This document shows positions 44,227 to 55,034 of a stretch of 59,943 nucleotides of DNA, one piece after another. Numbering within the stretch: the first letter of the stretch is position 1; every line of letters begins with the position of its first letter. The position numbers were made by a program, and so were the translations under genes. This DNA comes from Gammaproteobacteria bacterium RIFCSPHIGHO2_12_FULL_39_24 (lineage in GTDB: Bacteria; Pseudomonadota; Gammaproteobacteria; Coxiellales; Coxiellaceae): positions 1 to 59,943 of the forward strand of contig MGXZ01000003.1 in assembly GCA_001802455.1 (NCBI GenBank), given 5' to 3'. The notes beneath the pieces were generated by a model. The model had not been told where the DNA came from, did not search any database, and saw only the letters and a program-made list of their open reading frames with translations.

Positions 44227-45112
44227 AATAGTGTTTAATAAAACACTCGTCAATTACCGCAACAGAATAAATCACACATTATCAGAAGCCATCGCTTCTC
44301 ATGTTTCTTCCGCTACACTTGCAGAGGCAATGCGTTACTCAACGATTGATTGCGGCAAACGATTGCGACCCATTTTGGTGTATGCCGCTGGAGAATGTTT
44401 TGGGCAATCGCTTGAAACGCTGGATGCCATTGCAGCAGCCATTGAATGCATTCATTGCTATTCGCTCATGCATGATGATTTACCCGCCATGGATGATGAC
44501 AATTTGCGTCGTAACAAACCCACCTCGCACATTGTGTTTGGTGAAGCCATCGCTATTTTGGCAGGAGATGCGCTGCAAGCACTGGCGTTTGAGTTGCTGA
44601 GTGCTAATAAAAAAACTGCTATTTCGCCGCAAAATCAACTAAAAATAATTGAAATACTCGCCAAACAAGCAGGCGCATCTGGCATGGTCGGCGGACAAAC
44701 ATTGGATTTATTAGCGGAAGGTAAAACTATCTCGAGCGATGCTGTTATTCAAATTCATACGCTCAAAACGGGTGCATTAATTAAAGCGGGCGTCATCATG
44801 GGCGCGCTCGCAGCAGGTTGCGACAATAAATTGGAATTAAACACACTCGATCAATTTTCATCTCGAATTGGTTTAGCGTTTCAATTACAAGATGATTTGT
44901 TTGACATGATTGGCAATAGCAAAACAATAGGGAAAAACACGGGGCAAGATAGCAAACATCAAAAAGCCACCTACCCTATTTTATTTGGCAGCAATGAAAC
45001 AAAAAATAAAATTAGTGTGCTGTTGAATGAAGCGCTCATTGCATTAAAAACACTGCAACGAAACACATCATTCTTAAAAATGGTATGTCAAAAAATGATT
45101 ATTGCTGATTAA
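44219..45112 (+). CDS. ispA: Farnesyl diphosphate synthase (polyprenyl synthetase)
   Basis: IspA condenses IPP with DMAPP and GPP to farnesyl diphosphate, precursor of undecaprenyl phosphate and quinone tails. The 297-residue protein has the first Asp-rich motif DDLPAMDDD (D86-D94), the GKRLRP motif, GGQTLDL and the second Asp-rich motif QLQDDLFD. The ATG at 44219 is one of two adjacent candidates. It overlaps the convergent DUF945 gene by 14 bp. With dxs and ispG it gives three isoprenoid genes here. Confidence 0.94.
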   Translation: MTEIVFNKTLVNYRNRINHTLSEAIASHVSSATLAEAMRYSTIDCGKRLRPILVYAAGECFGQSLETLDAIAAAIECIHCYSLMHDDLPAMDDDNLRRNKPTSHIVFGEAIAILAGDALQALAFELLSANKKTAISPQNQLKIIEILAKQAGASGMVGGQTLDLLAEGKTISSDAVIQIHTLKTGALIKAGVIMGALAAGCDNKLELNTLDQFSSRIGLAFQLQDDLFDMIGNSKTIGKNTGQDSKHQKATYPILFGSNETKNKISVLLNEALIALKTLQRNTSFLKMVCQKMIIAD

Positions 45113-46964
45113 CGGTAACTGGCATTTTCCAAGGCACGCCGTTAATACTCACTTTCTCGCCAGTACCGGTTAAATCTGCAAGATAAGCATCGCCCGTTTT
45201 TTTCAAATAACCTTCGCGAACCGCATAATGTAAAAAATCAGCGACTTGTTTTTCAAATGATGGTTCAGCTTTCGCTTCAGGGCTGTTGACGACAGGTTGC
45301 GCAGACAATGAACGCTGTTGATCGAAGAAAGTAGTTACATAAACCGCTGGAAATTGCACACGTAAGCGATAAGTTGAATCACGCATCAAATCTGATAGTG
45401 TTGTTTTTTGTGTGGGTTGCAATGCGAACCAAGATAACTGACCCTTCATCTGAACGCCTCCTTGTGCTGTTTGCATCGCATAATTCAACAACACCTTTGT
45501 GTTGGGTTCAACCAGGTTTGCGTAAGCATTTCCTAAATCAACCCAACGCGCCTGCATGGATTCTGTTGAAGTCGGATCAAATTGAACAATTTTCTGCGTT
45601 GCAGCGGCAATACCACGAAACGCATTATAATTCATGTGTAAAAATTGCAAATCGCTTGTAATCTGATGTAGACAATCATTCGTGTTACACAACTTATCAA
45701 TTTGCAATTGCATGTTTTGCGACAAATTCAAAATGTTTCCATTCAATTCAGACTGATATTGCAATCCATTCAGCGAAAAACCCGTCGTTGTTGGCTGCAT
45801 TTTTGTATTCAAAAAAGTCAATGCGCCCACCTTAAGTTGCGAGTGACGAGAAAAAACAGTGTTGTTGTAATCGTTATAATTTAAATCAGATAACGACAAT
45901 TGCATATTATTTTCTGCGTTGGAGTAAGTCCATTTTGGCACAGAAACCATTAGCGTTCCCACATTGCTCGTCGCAATATCAAAATAATCGTGTTGTGATT
46001 TTAGTGTTGGAAAACTAGCTGTGTAATGCGCAGTGATATCTCCCATCGGAGAATGAACCACCAAATTTTTCACATTAAACCATGTATCATTTTCGATTAT
46101 TTGCGTCAAAAATTGCTGAATCAATCCCATCCATTCAGCGGGTTTTACGGGTTGTTGCGCATCGGTTGCTTGTTTCAATTTCACCACATCCGCTAACCAT
46201 TCCCCGATTTGTTGTGTATCAAAATGCAATCCTTGTAAATCCACCCGGCTAGCATCAGCAACCAATGCGGGCGCTGTGTTTCCGGGTAATATCACCGACA
46301 CATGGTTCGTACCCAAACCAAATCCAAACTGCAATTTCCAATGACGGTGACTAACATAACGTGCCGTTAATGTGGATTGCAAATCTTGAAGCTGAACTTG
46401 CACGGAATGATTGGGATCAACATAACTAACCTTTTTTCCATCTAAACCAAAAGCAAAGAAATTAGCGTCTACATTGCTTTTTACATGCAACACAACGGAA
46501 TCAAAATGCACATTGTTCGATGACGATTGTTTATTTTTATTGGCAACGAATAAAAATGCGCCACGTTCGCCGGAAAAACCAATATTGTCGTGAAAGCTCA
46601 CCTCGTAAGCAGATTGATCTATCGGGAAATCAGCAACACGTACCAAAGCAACGCCTGTCCAAAAATGATTGTTCACACGATAGGAAGGACCATGCACAAT
46701 CGTTAATGGAACTTTTTGAATAATTTCAAAATTACCATCAGCTGTTTTTCTTTCAACTTGCAAAAGTGCTTTGGATGTAAACCAACCGCGATTGTATTGC
46801 GCAAAATCCAGGTGAATTCCCAATACTTTTCCGAGCGTGTCATTTTCATTCGCCAAAAAACGAAAAGAATATTTTTGAGCCGCGATACCAAAAAAGTAAG
46901 GCGACAGTAAATAAATTCCGGCAAGAAGAGCAACAATGATCAAAATTTTGAGTAAGCGGCGCAT
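45099..46964 (-). CDS. YdgA-like DUF945 family protein
   Basis: The 621-residue protein starts with a single N-terminal membrane anchor (LLKILIIVALLAGIYLLSPYFFG) followed by a long periplasmic beta-rich region, as in E. coli YdgA (502 residues). FAQYNRGWFTSKALLQVE near residues 54-71 is the conserved family segment. Function is not established; members have been linked to envelope or motility traits. The gene sits between ispA and dxs on the opposite strand, splitting the common xseB-ispA-dxs cluster. Confidence 0.75.
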   Translation of the reverse strand: MRRLLKILIIVALLAGIYLLSPYFFGIAAQKYSFRFLANENDTLGKVLGIHLDFAQYNRGWFTSKALLQVERKTADGNFEIIQKVPLTIVHGPSYRVNNHFWTGVALVRVADFPIDQSAYEVSFHDNIGFSGERGAFLFVANKNKQSSSNNVHFDSVVLHVKSNVDANFFAFGLDGKKVSYVDPNHSVQVQLQDLQSTLTARYVSHRHWKLQFGFGLGTNHVSVILPGNTAPALVADASRVDLQGLHFDTQQIGEWLADVVKLKQATDAQQPVKPAEWMGLIQQFLTQIIENDTWFNVKNLVVHSPMGDITAHYTASFPTLKSQHDYFDIATSNVGTLMVSVPKWTYSNAENNMQLSLSDLNYNDYNNTVFSRHSQLKVGALTFLNTKMQPTTTGFSLNGLQYQSELNGNILNLSQNMQLQIDKLCNTNDCLHQITSDLQFLHMNYNAFRGIAAATQKIVQFDPTSTESMQARWVDLGNAYANLVEPNTKVLLNYAMQTAQGGVQMKGQLSWFALQPTQKTTLSDLMRDSTYRLRVQFPAVYVTTFFDQQRSLSAQPVVNSPEAKAEPSFEKQVADFLHYAVREGYLKKTGDAYLADLTGTGEKVSINGVPWKMPVTVNQQ

Positions 46965-47071
46965 CTCGCCTCCAGAAAAGTAAAATTAGTCTATATTGAC
47001 AAACTTTTTTTGCTAAAACAATGTTTTGCTTTTTTGACTGTTACAAAAATCGCCTTTTCAAATAAAAGCGG

Positions 47072-47077
47072 TATAAT
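47072..47077 (+). promoter_or_regulatory. Probable dxs -10 box
   Basis: GCGGTATAATGTG holds a perfect TATAAT about 36 bp before the dxs start. No good -35 is seen at 16-18 nt. Confidence 0.4.
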
Positions 47078-47112
47078 GTGCCTTATTTTTCTTGTCATTG
47101 ATGGGTTGTGTC

Positions 47113-49011
47113 ATGATATCAATATTGCCAGACCAATTTCCGCTGCTGAGCCAGGTGAACAACCCACATGATCTTCGTCAATTATCGGAAGAACAATTAC
47201 CTGCACTCGCAACAGAATTACGCCACTACTTAGTGAACCGACTGGATCAATGCGGCGGCCATTTTGCTGCGAACTTTGGCGTTATCGAGTTGACGATTGC
47301 ATTGCATTACGTTTACCACACTCCGGAAGATCGTTTGATTTGGGACGTAGGTCATCAAGCTTATCCACACAAAATTCTCACGGGACGTCGCGATCAAATT
47401 CATACCGTCAAACAATTCAACGGATTGGCTCCTTTCCCAAAACGCGATGAAAGTATTTTTGATAATTTCGGAACAGGACACTCCAGCACTTCCATCGGCG
47501 CAGCATTGGGAATGGCTGTGGCTAGCAAGTTAGATCAAATTGATCGCAAAATTATCGCTGTTATTGGTGATGGTGGTTTAACGGGCGGACAAGCATTTGA
47601 AGCACTCAATCATGGCGGCGCTATCGATCCCAATATGCTGGTCATTCTGAATGATAATGAAATGTCGATTTCTGAAAATGTGGGTGCGCTCAGTCATTAT
47701 TTGGGGCGTATTTTATCAGGAAAAACGTATTCGGCGCTGCGGGAAAGCGGAAAAAAAATTCTCTCTAAAATGCCACCCATTTCTCGACTGGCTAAAAAAA
47801 CAGAAACACATTTAAAAAACATGATTGTGCCTGGCGCATTATTTGAAGAGCTGGGATTTAATTACAGTGGTCCCATCGATGGACATGATTTACCAGCATT
47901 ACTCAGCACACTCAAAACACTCAAAACGTTAAAAGGCGCTAAATTACTGCATATTATTACCACCAAAGGAAAAGGTTACGCGCCAGCGGAAGCGGCGCAA
48001 ATCGATTATCACGCGGTAAAACCTGGGTTTCATTCAAAATCATCATCAAACCCATCACCCGCTAAACCCACTTACACTGATGTTTTTAGTGATTGGCTCT
48101 GTGACATGGCAACCCTGGATTCACAATTAATTGGCATCACGCCCGCTATGCGAGAAGGTTCAGGGCTCGTGAATTTCGCAAAACAATTTCCAGAAAGATA
48201 TTTTGATGTGGGTATTGCAGAACAACATGCGCTTACTTTTGCAGCAGGATTAGCGTGTGAAAATAAAAAACCCGTCGTTGCAATTTATTCAACATTTTTA
48301 CAACGGGGTTATGATCAATTAATTCATGACATCGCACTGCAAAATTTAGATGTAACATTCGCTATTGATCGCGCTGGCTTGGTTGGATCGGATGGTCCAA
48401 CACACGCAGGTAGTTTTGATTTAACGTTTCTACGCTGCATTCCCAACCTGATTGTGATGGCACCTTCTGATGAAAATGAATGTCGTTGCATGTTAACAAC
48501 CGCCTATCATTACCAAGGTCCTGCCGCGGTGCGTTATCCGCGTGGTTCAGGAACTGGCGTTGTCGTCGAAAAAAAATTAACCTCAATTCCCATCGGAAAA
48601 AGTGTTGTGATGCGAGACGGAAAAAAAATTGCATTATTGGCATTTGGTAGCATGGTGACGCCGGCGATCGAAGCGGCAGAAAAATTAAATGCAACCGTTG
48701 TCAACATGCGATTTATCAAACCACTCGATGAAAATATAATTTTATCGATGGCCGCAACACATGACCTGCTCGTCACCATCGAAGAGAATGCTGTGATGGG
48801 TGGTGCTGGATCCGCGGTAATGGAATGCCTTGCAAAACACCAACAATTCCCCGCTGTTTTACAATTGGGTTTGCCTGATACGTTTATCGATCATGGTGAC
48901 CACAAAGCAATGCTGGCTTCTTGTGGCTTAAACGCACACGGTATTATGCAATCTATTCAGCAAGTTCACGAACATTTTGCCATGAAGCAGCCTGCGCTGC
49001 GTACCGCATAA
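47113..49011 (+). CDS. dxs: 1-deoxy-D-xylulose-5-phosphate synthase
   Basis: DXS, a thiamine-diphosphate enzyme, makes DXP from pyruvate and glyceraldehyde 3-phosphate, the first MEP step. From ATG at 47113 the protein is about 632 residues (E. coli 620). Conserved segments are [15 protein letters not shown], the TPP/Mg motif [33 protein letters not shown] and the C-terminal domain with [15 protein letters not shown]. An in-frame ATG at 47101 and a TTG at 47092 are alternatives; ribosome sites are weak for all. It is monocistronic here, having been separated from ispA by the DUF945 gene. Confidence 0.95.
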   Translation: MISILPDQFPLLSQVNNPHDLRQLSEEQLPALATELRHYLVNRLDQCGGHFAANFGVIELTIALHYVYHTPEDRLIWDVGHQAYPHKILTGRRDQIHTVKQFNGLAPFPKRDESIFDNFGTGHSSTSIGAALGMAVASKLDQIDRKIIAVIGDGGLTGGQAFEALNHGGAIDPNMLVILNDNEMSISENVGALSHYLGRILSGKTYSALRESGKKILSKMPPISRLAKKTETHLKNMIVPGALFEELGFNYSGPIDGHDLPALLSTLKTLKTLKGAKLLHIITTKGKGYAPAEAAQIDYHAVKPGFHSKSSSNPSPAKPTYTDVFSDWLCDMATLDSQLIGITPAMREGSGLVNFAKQFPERYFDVGIAEQHALTFAAGLACENKKPVVAIYSTFLQRGYDQLIHDIALQNLDVTFAIDRAGLVGSDGPTHAGSFDLTFLRCIPNLIVMAPSDENECRCMLTTAYHYQGPAAVRYPRGSGTGVVVEKKLTSIPIGKSVVMRDGKKIALLAFGSMVTPAIEAAEKLNATVVNMRFIKPLDENIILSMAATHDLLVTIEENAVMGGAGSAVMECLAKHQQFPAVLQLGLPDTFIDHGDHKAMLASCGLNAHGIMQSIQQVHEHFAMKQPALRTA

Positions 49012-49028
49012 AAATCCCATTTAACTGC

Positions 49029-49034
49029 TATAAT
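49029..49034 (+). promoter_or_regulatory. Extended -10 promoter for the GGDEF/EAL gene
   Basis: TGCTATAAT gives an extended -10 (TGn plus TATAAT) 38 bp before the ATG at 49072. A -35 is not needed for this class and none is clear. Confidence 0.45.
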
Positions 49035-49071
49035 TTCGCTGAATGAATAAGTTCTCATAAGTGAGTACAGC

Positions 49072-50904
49072 ATGACCAATCGCACCACTCACCGACTACT
49101 GCTCGTTACCGAAGATTCAGCACTCAAAGCGAAAGTTGAAGCACTGTGCTCGTCTGTCTCGACTGATCAATATCATATTGAAATACACAATCCACCACTC
49201 AATCAATTGAGTTGCGAATCTCGCCTCTGTGATGCCGTGCTGATTGCAGATGATAAAAAAGAATTATTACTCGAAAAAAATCTTCCCTCGGTTGAATGTG
49301 CCATTATCTATCTCCAACAGCATATCAATGGCGATAACTCTGTTCTGGATAAACGCATCGAAGAAACCATTGATATGAATAAAATTACCAAAACGGGTTT
49401 TTTACGCGCCGTTACCAGCGCCATTGAAAAGTGTTATATCAAAAAAGAATTAAATGACCAGAAAAAAATTCTCAGTCAATTAATTCATTCAACAAAGGGA
49501 GTGTTGGATTCATCAACACCCAATGATATCAGCACAGAAAATTTAATCGAACAAAATCGACATCTGATCGAAACAGTTCAAAAACAAAACGAAGAATTAA
49601 AAACATTATCACGCATTGATGCCCTAACCAAAATAAATAATCGTCTCAGCTTTGAAGAAAATTTAGCGAGAATGATTTCACATGCGAAACGACACAAACA
49701 TATCTTAGCGCTGTTGATGATTGATTTGGATAAATTCAAAAATGTGAATGATACCTACGGCCATCAAATGGGTGATTTATTGTTGCAAGCTGCAACACAA
49801 CGTTTACAAGAAGTGTTACGAAAAGATGATTTTATTGCGCGATTGGGGGGTGATGAGTTTGCTATTATTTTAAATGAAATAGAAAGTGCGCACGCCGCTG
49901 GTATTGTCTCTTGGAAAATCACACAAGCCATTTCCAAATCATTTATCATTAATCGCACTGAAATCAATATTGATATCAGCGTTGGCATTGCGTGCTACCC
50001 TCTCATTGGGGAGGCAGCGGAAGATCTGATCAAACACGCCGATATTGCCATGTATCAAGCTAAAAAATCACGTACACAAAAATATACATTTGCGAGTTTA
50101 GATGCACAACAAGATTATCTCAAGAAAATAAAACTCGCCAAAGAATTAAAAGATGCCATTCAACGAAATGAATTGCACATGGTGTATCAACCCATTTATG
50201 AAATCCCCTCGAGACGTTTGCACGGATTCGAAGCACTGATTCGCTGGGAAAATAAACATCTGGGTAAAGTATCTCCTGCTGAATTTATTCCTATCGCTGA
50301 AGATTCGGGACTCATCCATCCTATCAGTAATTGGGTGCTGGATTCGGTCTGCAAACAAATTTCTCTGTGGCAACAATCACAATTGCAGTCCGGACGAATT
50401 TCAATGAATTTATCTCCGGCGCAATTGTTAGAAGAAAATTTATCAGAGACCATTAAAAATACGCTAGAAAAATATCATCTTTCATTGGATTCAATTGAGT
50501 TTGAATTAACGGAAATGGCGGCAATTCAAGAAAATGAAGTGGCAAACACCACAATGAAAAATTTACGTGAATTGGGTGTGTCTCATGCGCTCGACAATTT
50601 CGGAACCGGATATTCATCGATGCAATATCTGAAATACTTGCCCGTCACCACTATTAAAATCGCGCAATCATTTACAAGAGGATTAGGCGTACATAAAACC
50701 GATGAAAAAATTATTGCTTCTATTATCGCGCTGGGAAGAAAGATGGGACTGCGCGTTGTTGCAGAAGGCGTCGAAACAGAAAAACAACTGACCCTGTTAA
50801 TTAAAGAGCAATGCGATTACGCGCAAGGATTTTTATTTTCAAAACCACTTTCGGTGGAACAAGCTGGGGAGTTAATTAGACATAAGAATACAGAAAAAAA
50901 ATAA
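49072..50904 (+). CDS. GGDEF-EAL protein with intact cyclase and decayed phosphodiesterase
   Basis: The 610-residue protein has an N-terminal receiver-like region lacking a clear phospho-Asp (1-120), a helical linker, a diguanylate cyclase domain with GGDEF at 259-263 and inhibitory-site RKDD at 250-253, and an EAL domain. EAL (387-389), the Asn of MNLSP and ELTE are present, but DDFGTG is LDNFGTG (Asn at 509) and the KID motif is KIA (529-531), so c-di-GMP hydrolysis is probably lost or weak. Net prediction: a c-di-GMP producer, or an EAL-based sensor. It is convergent with the next gene, 4 bp apart, and close to the adhesin export locus. Confidence 0.88.
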   Translation: MTNRTTHRLLLVTEDSALKAKVEALCSSVSTDQYHIEIHNPPLNQLSCESRLCDAVLIADDKKELLLEKNLPSVECAIIYLQQHINGDNSVLDKRIEETIDMNKITKTGFLRAVTSAIEKCYIKKELNDQKKILSQLIHSTKGVLDSSTPNDISTENLIEQNRHLIETVQKQNEELKTLSRIDALTKINNRLSFEENLARMISHAKRHKHILALLMIDLDKFKNVNDTYGHQMGDLLLQAATQRLQEVLRKDDFIARLGGDEFAIILNEIESAHAAGIVSWKITQAISKSFIINRTEINIDISVGIACYPLIGEAAEDLIKHADIAMYQAKKSRTQKYTFASLDAQQDYLKKIKLAKELKDAIQRNELHMVYQPIYEIPSRRLHGFEALIRWENKHLGKVSPAEFIPIAEDSGLIHPISNWVLDSVCKQISLWQQSQLQSGRISMNLSPAQLLEENLSETIKNTLEKYHLSLDSIEFELTEMAAIQENEVANTTMKNLRELGVSHALDNFGTGYSSMQYLKYLPVTTIKIAQSFTRGLGVHKTDEKIIASIIALGRKMGLRVVAEGVETEKQLTLLIKEQCDYAQGFLFSKPLSVEQAGELIRHKNTEKK

Positions 50905-50908
50905 TCTT

Positions 50909-53002
50909 TTATTTTTTATTATTTTTTTCCCACTCATCAACAAATTTTTCAACCTGTTCTATTAATAACGGTCTCGAATAATAGAATCCCTGCAAAATCG
51001 TGCAATTATTATCAAACAAGAAATCCACTTGCGCCTGTGTTTCTACGCCTTCTGCAATCACAATAATGTTCATTTCTCTCGCTAACGTGGCAATACTTTT
51101 AATAATACTACGACAATTGCTATCATTTTCAATCTCCTGAACAAATGACTGATCAATTTTGAGTATTTTAATCGGCAACTCTCTTAGGCGGGAAAAAGAA
51201 GAATACCCAACACCAAAATCATCAATGGCAATTTTGATATGCGTGTTGGTGGTGCGAGAAAATTGTTTTTTTAATACATCAATATTTTGTATGATATTGG
51301 TTTCTGTTATTTCAAATACAACTTTTTCAAAATCAATATGGTGTTTTTCAATTTTTTGCGATAACACTTCAATCAAATTTTCTTGCAATAGTTGAACCGC
51401 CGAAACATTGATGGAAAATTCTACTTTATTTTTTTGAAAATATTTTACTGTTTTTTCTAGTTCAGCTTGTGTTCTCAAAGCTTCATCAATAATCCAGTCA
51501 CCAATTTGATTAATCTGCTTTGTTTCTTCAGCAATCGGAATAAAAATGCTGGGGGGAATTTCACCATAAGCAGCTTGCTTCCAACGCACCAACACTTCAA
51601 ACCCAAAAATTTTAGTGCGAATAATGTCAATTTGAGGCTGAAACACAATATATAATTCACTTTTTTCGATGGCATGTCTTAATGCATTTTCAATAAAAAC
51701 GGCGTGTTGAATTTCATGATTCAAATTTTCAGTAAAAATTTCATAACAGTTTCTGCCGCGCGCTTTCGCGCGGTATAATGCTTGATCCGCTTTTTGAATA
51801 ATTTTTTCAGCATCAATACCACCCGTGGTATTTTCAATATAAGCAACACCAATACTCAGTGTCGTCAAACATTCATTACCATCAATGTAAAATGGAGTAC
51901 GAAATTCGGTTAAAAAACGATCCGCTAAAAAAGCAATTTCGCCAACACTGTTGATGTGTTTTAAAATAATTAAAAATTCATCTCCACCAATACGCGCTAT
52001 CACATCATATTTTCGCAAAATAGATTTAAAACGTTGCGCGGCTTGTTTCAATAAATCATCACCCGATTGGTGTCCCAATAGGTCATTCACTTTTTTAAAA
52101 TAATCTAAATCCACGTAAAAAACAGCGAAAGGGTTTAACAACCCTCGATTGGATTCGCTGATAATCACTTGCAGCGCATCTTCAAAAAAACGTCGATTGG
52201 GCAATGAGGTTAATGGATCATGCAGCGATAAATTTAATAATTCATCTTCTGTTTTTTTCAAATGCGTCACATCGGTGACAGCTCCAATGTATTCAACTGT
52301 ATTTTTATCTGAAACTTCCGGAATAAAATTACATTTAACCCAAATTTCCTTTCCTGATTGAGCAATCACTTTTGTTTTGATTTCAAATGGTGTAAATGCT
52401 TTAAGATGGGCATCTAATAATTTTTGAAAAGCGCGCTTTTCTTCCTCTGCCACAAATTTTACCCATCCGCCATCATCCAACAACACTTTTTTCGAATATC
52501 CCAGCATTTCACACAGAGGCTCATTGACAAAAAAACATTTTCCTGCTTCATTCATTTTAAAAATACCGGTCTGCGTAATTTTTAATACTTCATCTTGTGT
52601 TTTTTCTTGTTTTTTCTTTAGCAAAGTATCACGATGCTCTTTCAACGTACGACTAATAGCAGACGGTAATGTCGCTAGATTTTCTCGTAAAATATAATCG
52701 TGCGCACCCTGCTTGATGAGATCGATGGCAGTGGAATAGCCAATGGCACCAGAGATAACGATAATGGGTAATTCAGATTCTTTTTCTCGGACGCAGCGAA
52801 TAGCGTCTTTTGCATTGAAATGAGGGACATCATAATCCATCAAAATGAGGTCTAATTTTTCTTTATCGAGTTTTTCACAGAAGATTTCCTTGTTATCCAC
52901 CACAAGCACATCCGCTTGAAAATCATGCTCTTCAAGAACCAATTTGACCAATCCTGCGTCAATACCATTATTTTCAAGATATAAAATTCGAATGTCGTTC
53001 AT
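50909..53002 (-). CDS. Response regulator with PAS, GGDEF and EAL domains
   Basis: The 697-residue cytoplasmic protein reads REC (about 3-120, phospho-acceptor D56; the usual acidic pair is EN and the conserved Lys is Arg), PAS (about 135-250), GGDEF (339-343, with inhibitory-site RKYD at 330-333) and EAL. The EAL domain keeps E469 (as EVL), INVSA, EITET, DDFG at 594-597, KID at 615-617 and EGVE at 651-654, so phosphodiesterase activity is likely; the cyclase motif is also intact. No histidine kinase gene is next to it. It is divergent from the type I secretion locus with a 94-bp gap. Confidence 0.9.
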   Translation of the reverse strand: MNDIRILYLENNGIDAGLVKLVLEEHDFQADVLVVDNKEIFCEKLDKEKLDLILMDYDVPHFNAKDAIRCVREKESELPIIVISGAIGYSTAIDLIKQGAHDYILRENLATLPSAISRTLKEHRDTLLKKKQEKTQDEVLKITQTGIFKMNEAGKCFFVNEPLCEMLGYSKKVLLDDGGWVKFVAEEEKRAFQKLLDAHLKAFTPFEIKTKVIAQSGKEIWVKCNFIPEVSDKNTVEYIGAVTDVTHLKKTEDELLNLSLHDPLTSLPNRRFFEDALQVIISESNRGLLNPFAVFYVDLDYFKKVNDLLGHQSGDDLLKQAAQRFKSILRKYDVIARIGGDEFLIILKHINSVGEIAFLADRFLTEFRTPFYIDGNECLTTLSIGVAYIENTTGGIDAEKIIQKADQALYRAKARGRNCYEIFTENLNHEIQHAVFIENALRHAIEKSELYIVFQPQIDIIRTKIFGFEVLVRWKQAAYGEIPPSIFIPIAEETKQINQIGDWIIDEALRTQAELEKTVKYFQKNKVEFSINVSAVQLLQENLIEVLSQKIEKHHIDFEKVVFEITETNIIQNIDVLKKQFSRTTNTHIKIAIDDFGVGYSSFSRLRELPIKILKIDQSFVQEIENDSNCRSIIKSIATLAREMNIIVIAEGVETQAQVDFLFDNNCTILQGFYYSRPLLIEQVEKFVDEWEKNNKK

Positions 53003-53096
53003 TCGCCATTCCTATCGCTCACAACATAGTGCAAATATAGCATATATATGGGATAATGTGTTGTTTTACTTAATAAAACAGACTTGAAGCGGATCG

Positions 53097-55034
53097 ATGA
53101 GCAAATTCAAGGAAGTGCTTAAAACAGGGGGTCGTGTCGCGCGAGATAAAGCGTTGACCGCGATACGCGCCATTTTTTTGTATTGCATGCATCTGAAAAA
53201 GATTGTCTTGCACTGGACTGCTTTCATTTTGAAAAAAACACAATTTTATTGGAACCAACATTTCTGGCAAAAACTCCGCGAAACCACCATTCAAGACGAA
53301 CCTATTGGAGCATCGATTGATAAATCCGTAGCACAGTTAAAAGAATGTCGAGATAAATTACGCGCCTGGTTATTTCAATATGATTGGGTTAGACAATTAC
53401 ATGATGCGTCACAAACAAGTACACAGCTCACCACACTGGTCACCAGTTTATTTTCAAATATTTTGGCTCTCGCTTTTCCACTGGCTGTCATGCAAGTTTA
53501 TGATCGCGTTATTCCCAATCGCACACTGAGCACACTCCTATTTTTATCGCTCGGCGTCATTCTAATTTTTCTCATCGACATTGCATTACGCACTTCTCGC
53601 TCCTATCTCAACATCTGGGCTGATACCAAATATGAATACACGTTGGGAAAAAATGCTTTTACAAAATTAATCGATGCGCCATTGTATGTATACGAACAAA
53701 CGGATGTCGGTACACGATTAAAACAGTTTGCTGTATTGGAACAAATAAAAGGGTTTTACAACAATCAACTACTCATCGCGCTCTACGACATTCCTTTTTT
53801 ATTTATTTTTTTAGCAGTCATCGCTTTTATTGGCGGCTGGTTGTTTCTAGTGCCGTTAATAACAACCATTGTTGTTACGTATTTCTCTTATCGTTTTATT
53901 GCAAATTCTGAAAATTTATTAGAAACCAAAATTGCAGCTGAATCGAAAGAAAGTGATTTTATTGTTAATGTGCTTAGCAATATTCACACTGCCAAATCCA
54001 TTGGTATGGAAGAATTATTAATTCGTCGTTATGAGCGATTGCAAAAAACAGGCATGCGCATCAATTTACTATCCAGTATTCATGCGGGCGATTTATTTAC
54101 TATCAAAACCATTGCAAGCCAACTGTCCATTATTTTAATGGCAGCGGCGGGTAGTCTCTCTGTGATACACGGTGATATCGCTATTGGCGGTTTGTCTGCG
54201 TGCATATTACTCGTTGGTCGCGTCATGCGCCCACTGGATCGCATTTTAGATGCGTTTAATCGATTAAAAATGCTATCTATTATCAGAAAAAAACTAGATC
54301 TTATTTTTTTATTACCAAGTGAAAAAAAATCAAATATCACTTCGTTAGACAATTTTCAGGGTGAAATTACTTTAAAAGAAATTGGTTTTTATTTTGAAGA
54401 TTTTACAGAACGCTGGATATTAAAAAATATTAACTTAACTATCTCGCCTCGCACGTTGGTTGTCATCACTGGAAAAAAACAAGCACAAAAAACCACTCTG
54501 CTGAATATTCTCGCCACCATCACCAAACCCACTGCAGGTCAATATTTATTAGACAATCATGATGTTGATCAATATCAAGAATACGATTTACGCAAGCAAA
54601 TTGCTTACCTCACTCGCACCGGAAAATTATTTCGCGGCACCATGATGGACAATTTATCTGCGTTTGATGACAGACTCATTCCAACCGCGCGGCGTTTTGT
54701 TGATAGTTTGGGCTTAAATTCCGTTGTTTCTCGATTACCCAATGGCTTCGATACGTTCGTGGGTGACAGAGCGGTTGAAGCATTACCCGGTGGTGTTATT
54801 AATTTAATTTTTATTATTCGCGCATTGGTTAACAAACCTAAAATTGTTTTGTTCGATGAAACTAACATTAATTTAGATGCGCAATCCAGCAGAAAAATGA
54901 CTGAGTTGCTCGTACATTTAAAAGAATTTGCAACGGTAGTTGTATTACCTGGCAATGAATCCACGATTGCATTAGCGGATGTCGTTTATGAATTTCAAAA
55001 TGATCAATTAATAAGAGTAGATCATGCAACATAA
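53097..55034 (+). CDS. Type I secretion ABC protein with degenerate ATPase site
   Basis: The 645-residue protein has a basic, partly amphipathic N-terminal region (1-95) in place of a C39-like domain, six membrane helices (about 110-400) and an ATPase domain. That domain has lost key residues: Walker A is GKKQAQKTT (459-467), Q-loop Gln is Arg507, signature is LPGGV (563-567), and the switch His position is Gly619; Walker B (LFDE, D587/E588) is kept. The membrane part (FPLAVMQVYDRVIPNRTLSTL) is that of type I secretion exporters. The last 11 bp overlap the next ABC gene, so the two probably form a heterodimer. It cannot readily work alone. Confidence 0.88.
   Translation: MSKFKEVLKTGGRVARDKALTAIRAIFLYCMHLKKIVLHWTAFILKKTQFYWNQHFWQKLRETTIQDEPIGASIDKSVAQLKECRDKLRAWLFQYDWVRQLHDASQTSTQLTTLVTSLFSNILALAFPLAVMQVYDRVIPNRTLSTLLFLSLGVILIFLIDIALRTSRSYLNIWADTKYEYTLGKNAFTKLIDAPLYVYEQTDVGTRLKQFAVLEQIKGFYNNQLLIALYDIPFLFIFLAVIAFIGGWLFLVPLITTIVVTYFSYRFIANSENLLETKIAAESKESDFIVNVLSNIHTAKSIGMEELLIRRYERLQKTGMRINLLSSIHAGDLFTIKTIASQLSIILMAAAGSLSVIHGDIAIGGLSACILLVGRVMRPLDRILDAFNRLKMLSIIRKKLDLIFLLPSEKKSNITSLDNFQGEITLKEIGFYFEDFTERWILKNINLTISPRTLVVITGKKQAQKTTLLNILATITKPTAGQYLLDNHDVDQYQEYDLRKQIAYLTRTGKLFRGTMMDNLSAFDDRLIPTARRFVDSLGLNSVVSRLPNGFDTFVGDRAVEALPGGVINLIFIIRALVNKPKIVLFDETNINLDAQSSRKMTELLVHLKEFATVVVLPGNESTIALADVVYEFQNDQLIRVDHAT

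Noticed and set aside
47906-47940. Tandem repeat ACTCAAAAC in dxs
   Set aside because: Only two imperfect units encoding LKTLKT; within ordinary coding variation.
53097-53400. A C39 peptidase domain in the first ABC protein
   Set aside because: The N-terminal 95 residues are basic and helical with no C39-like strands or catalytic Cys/His.
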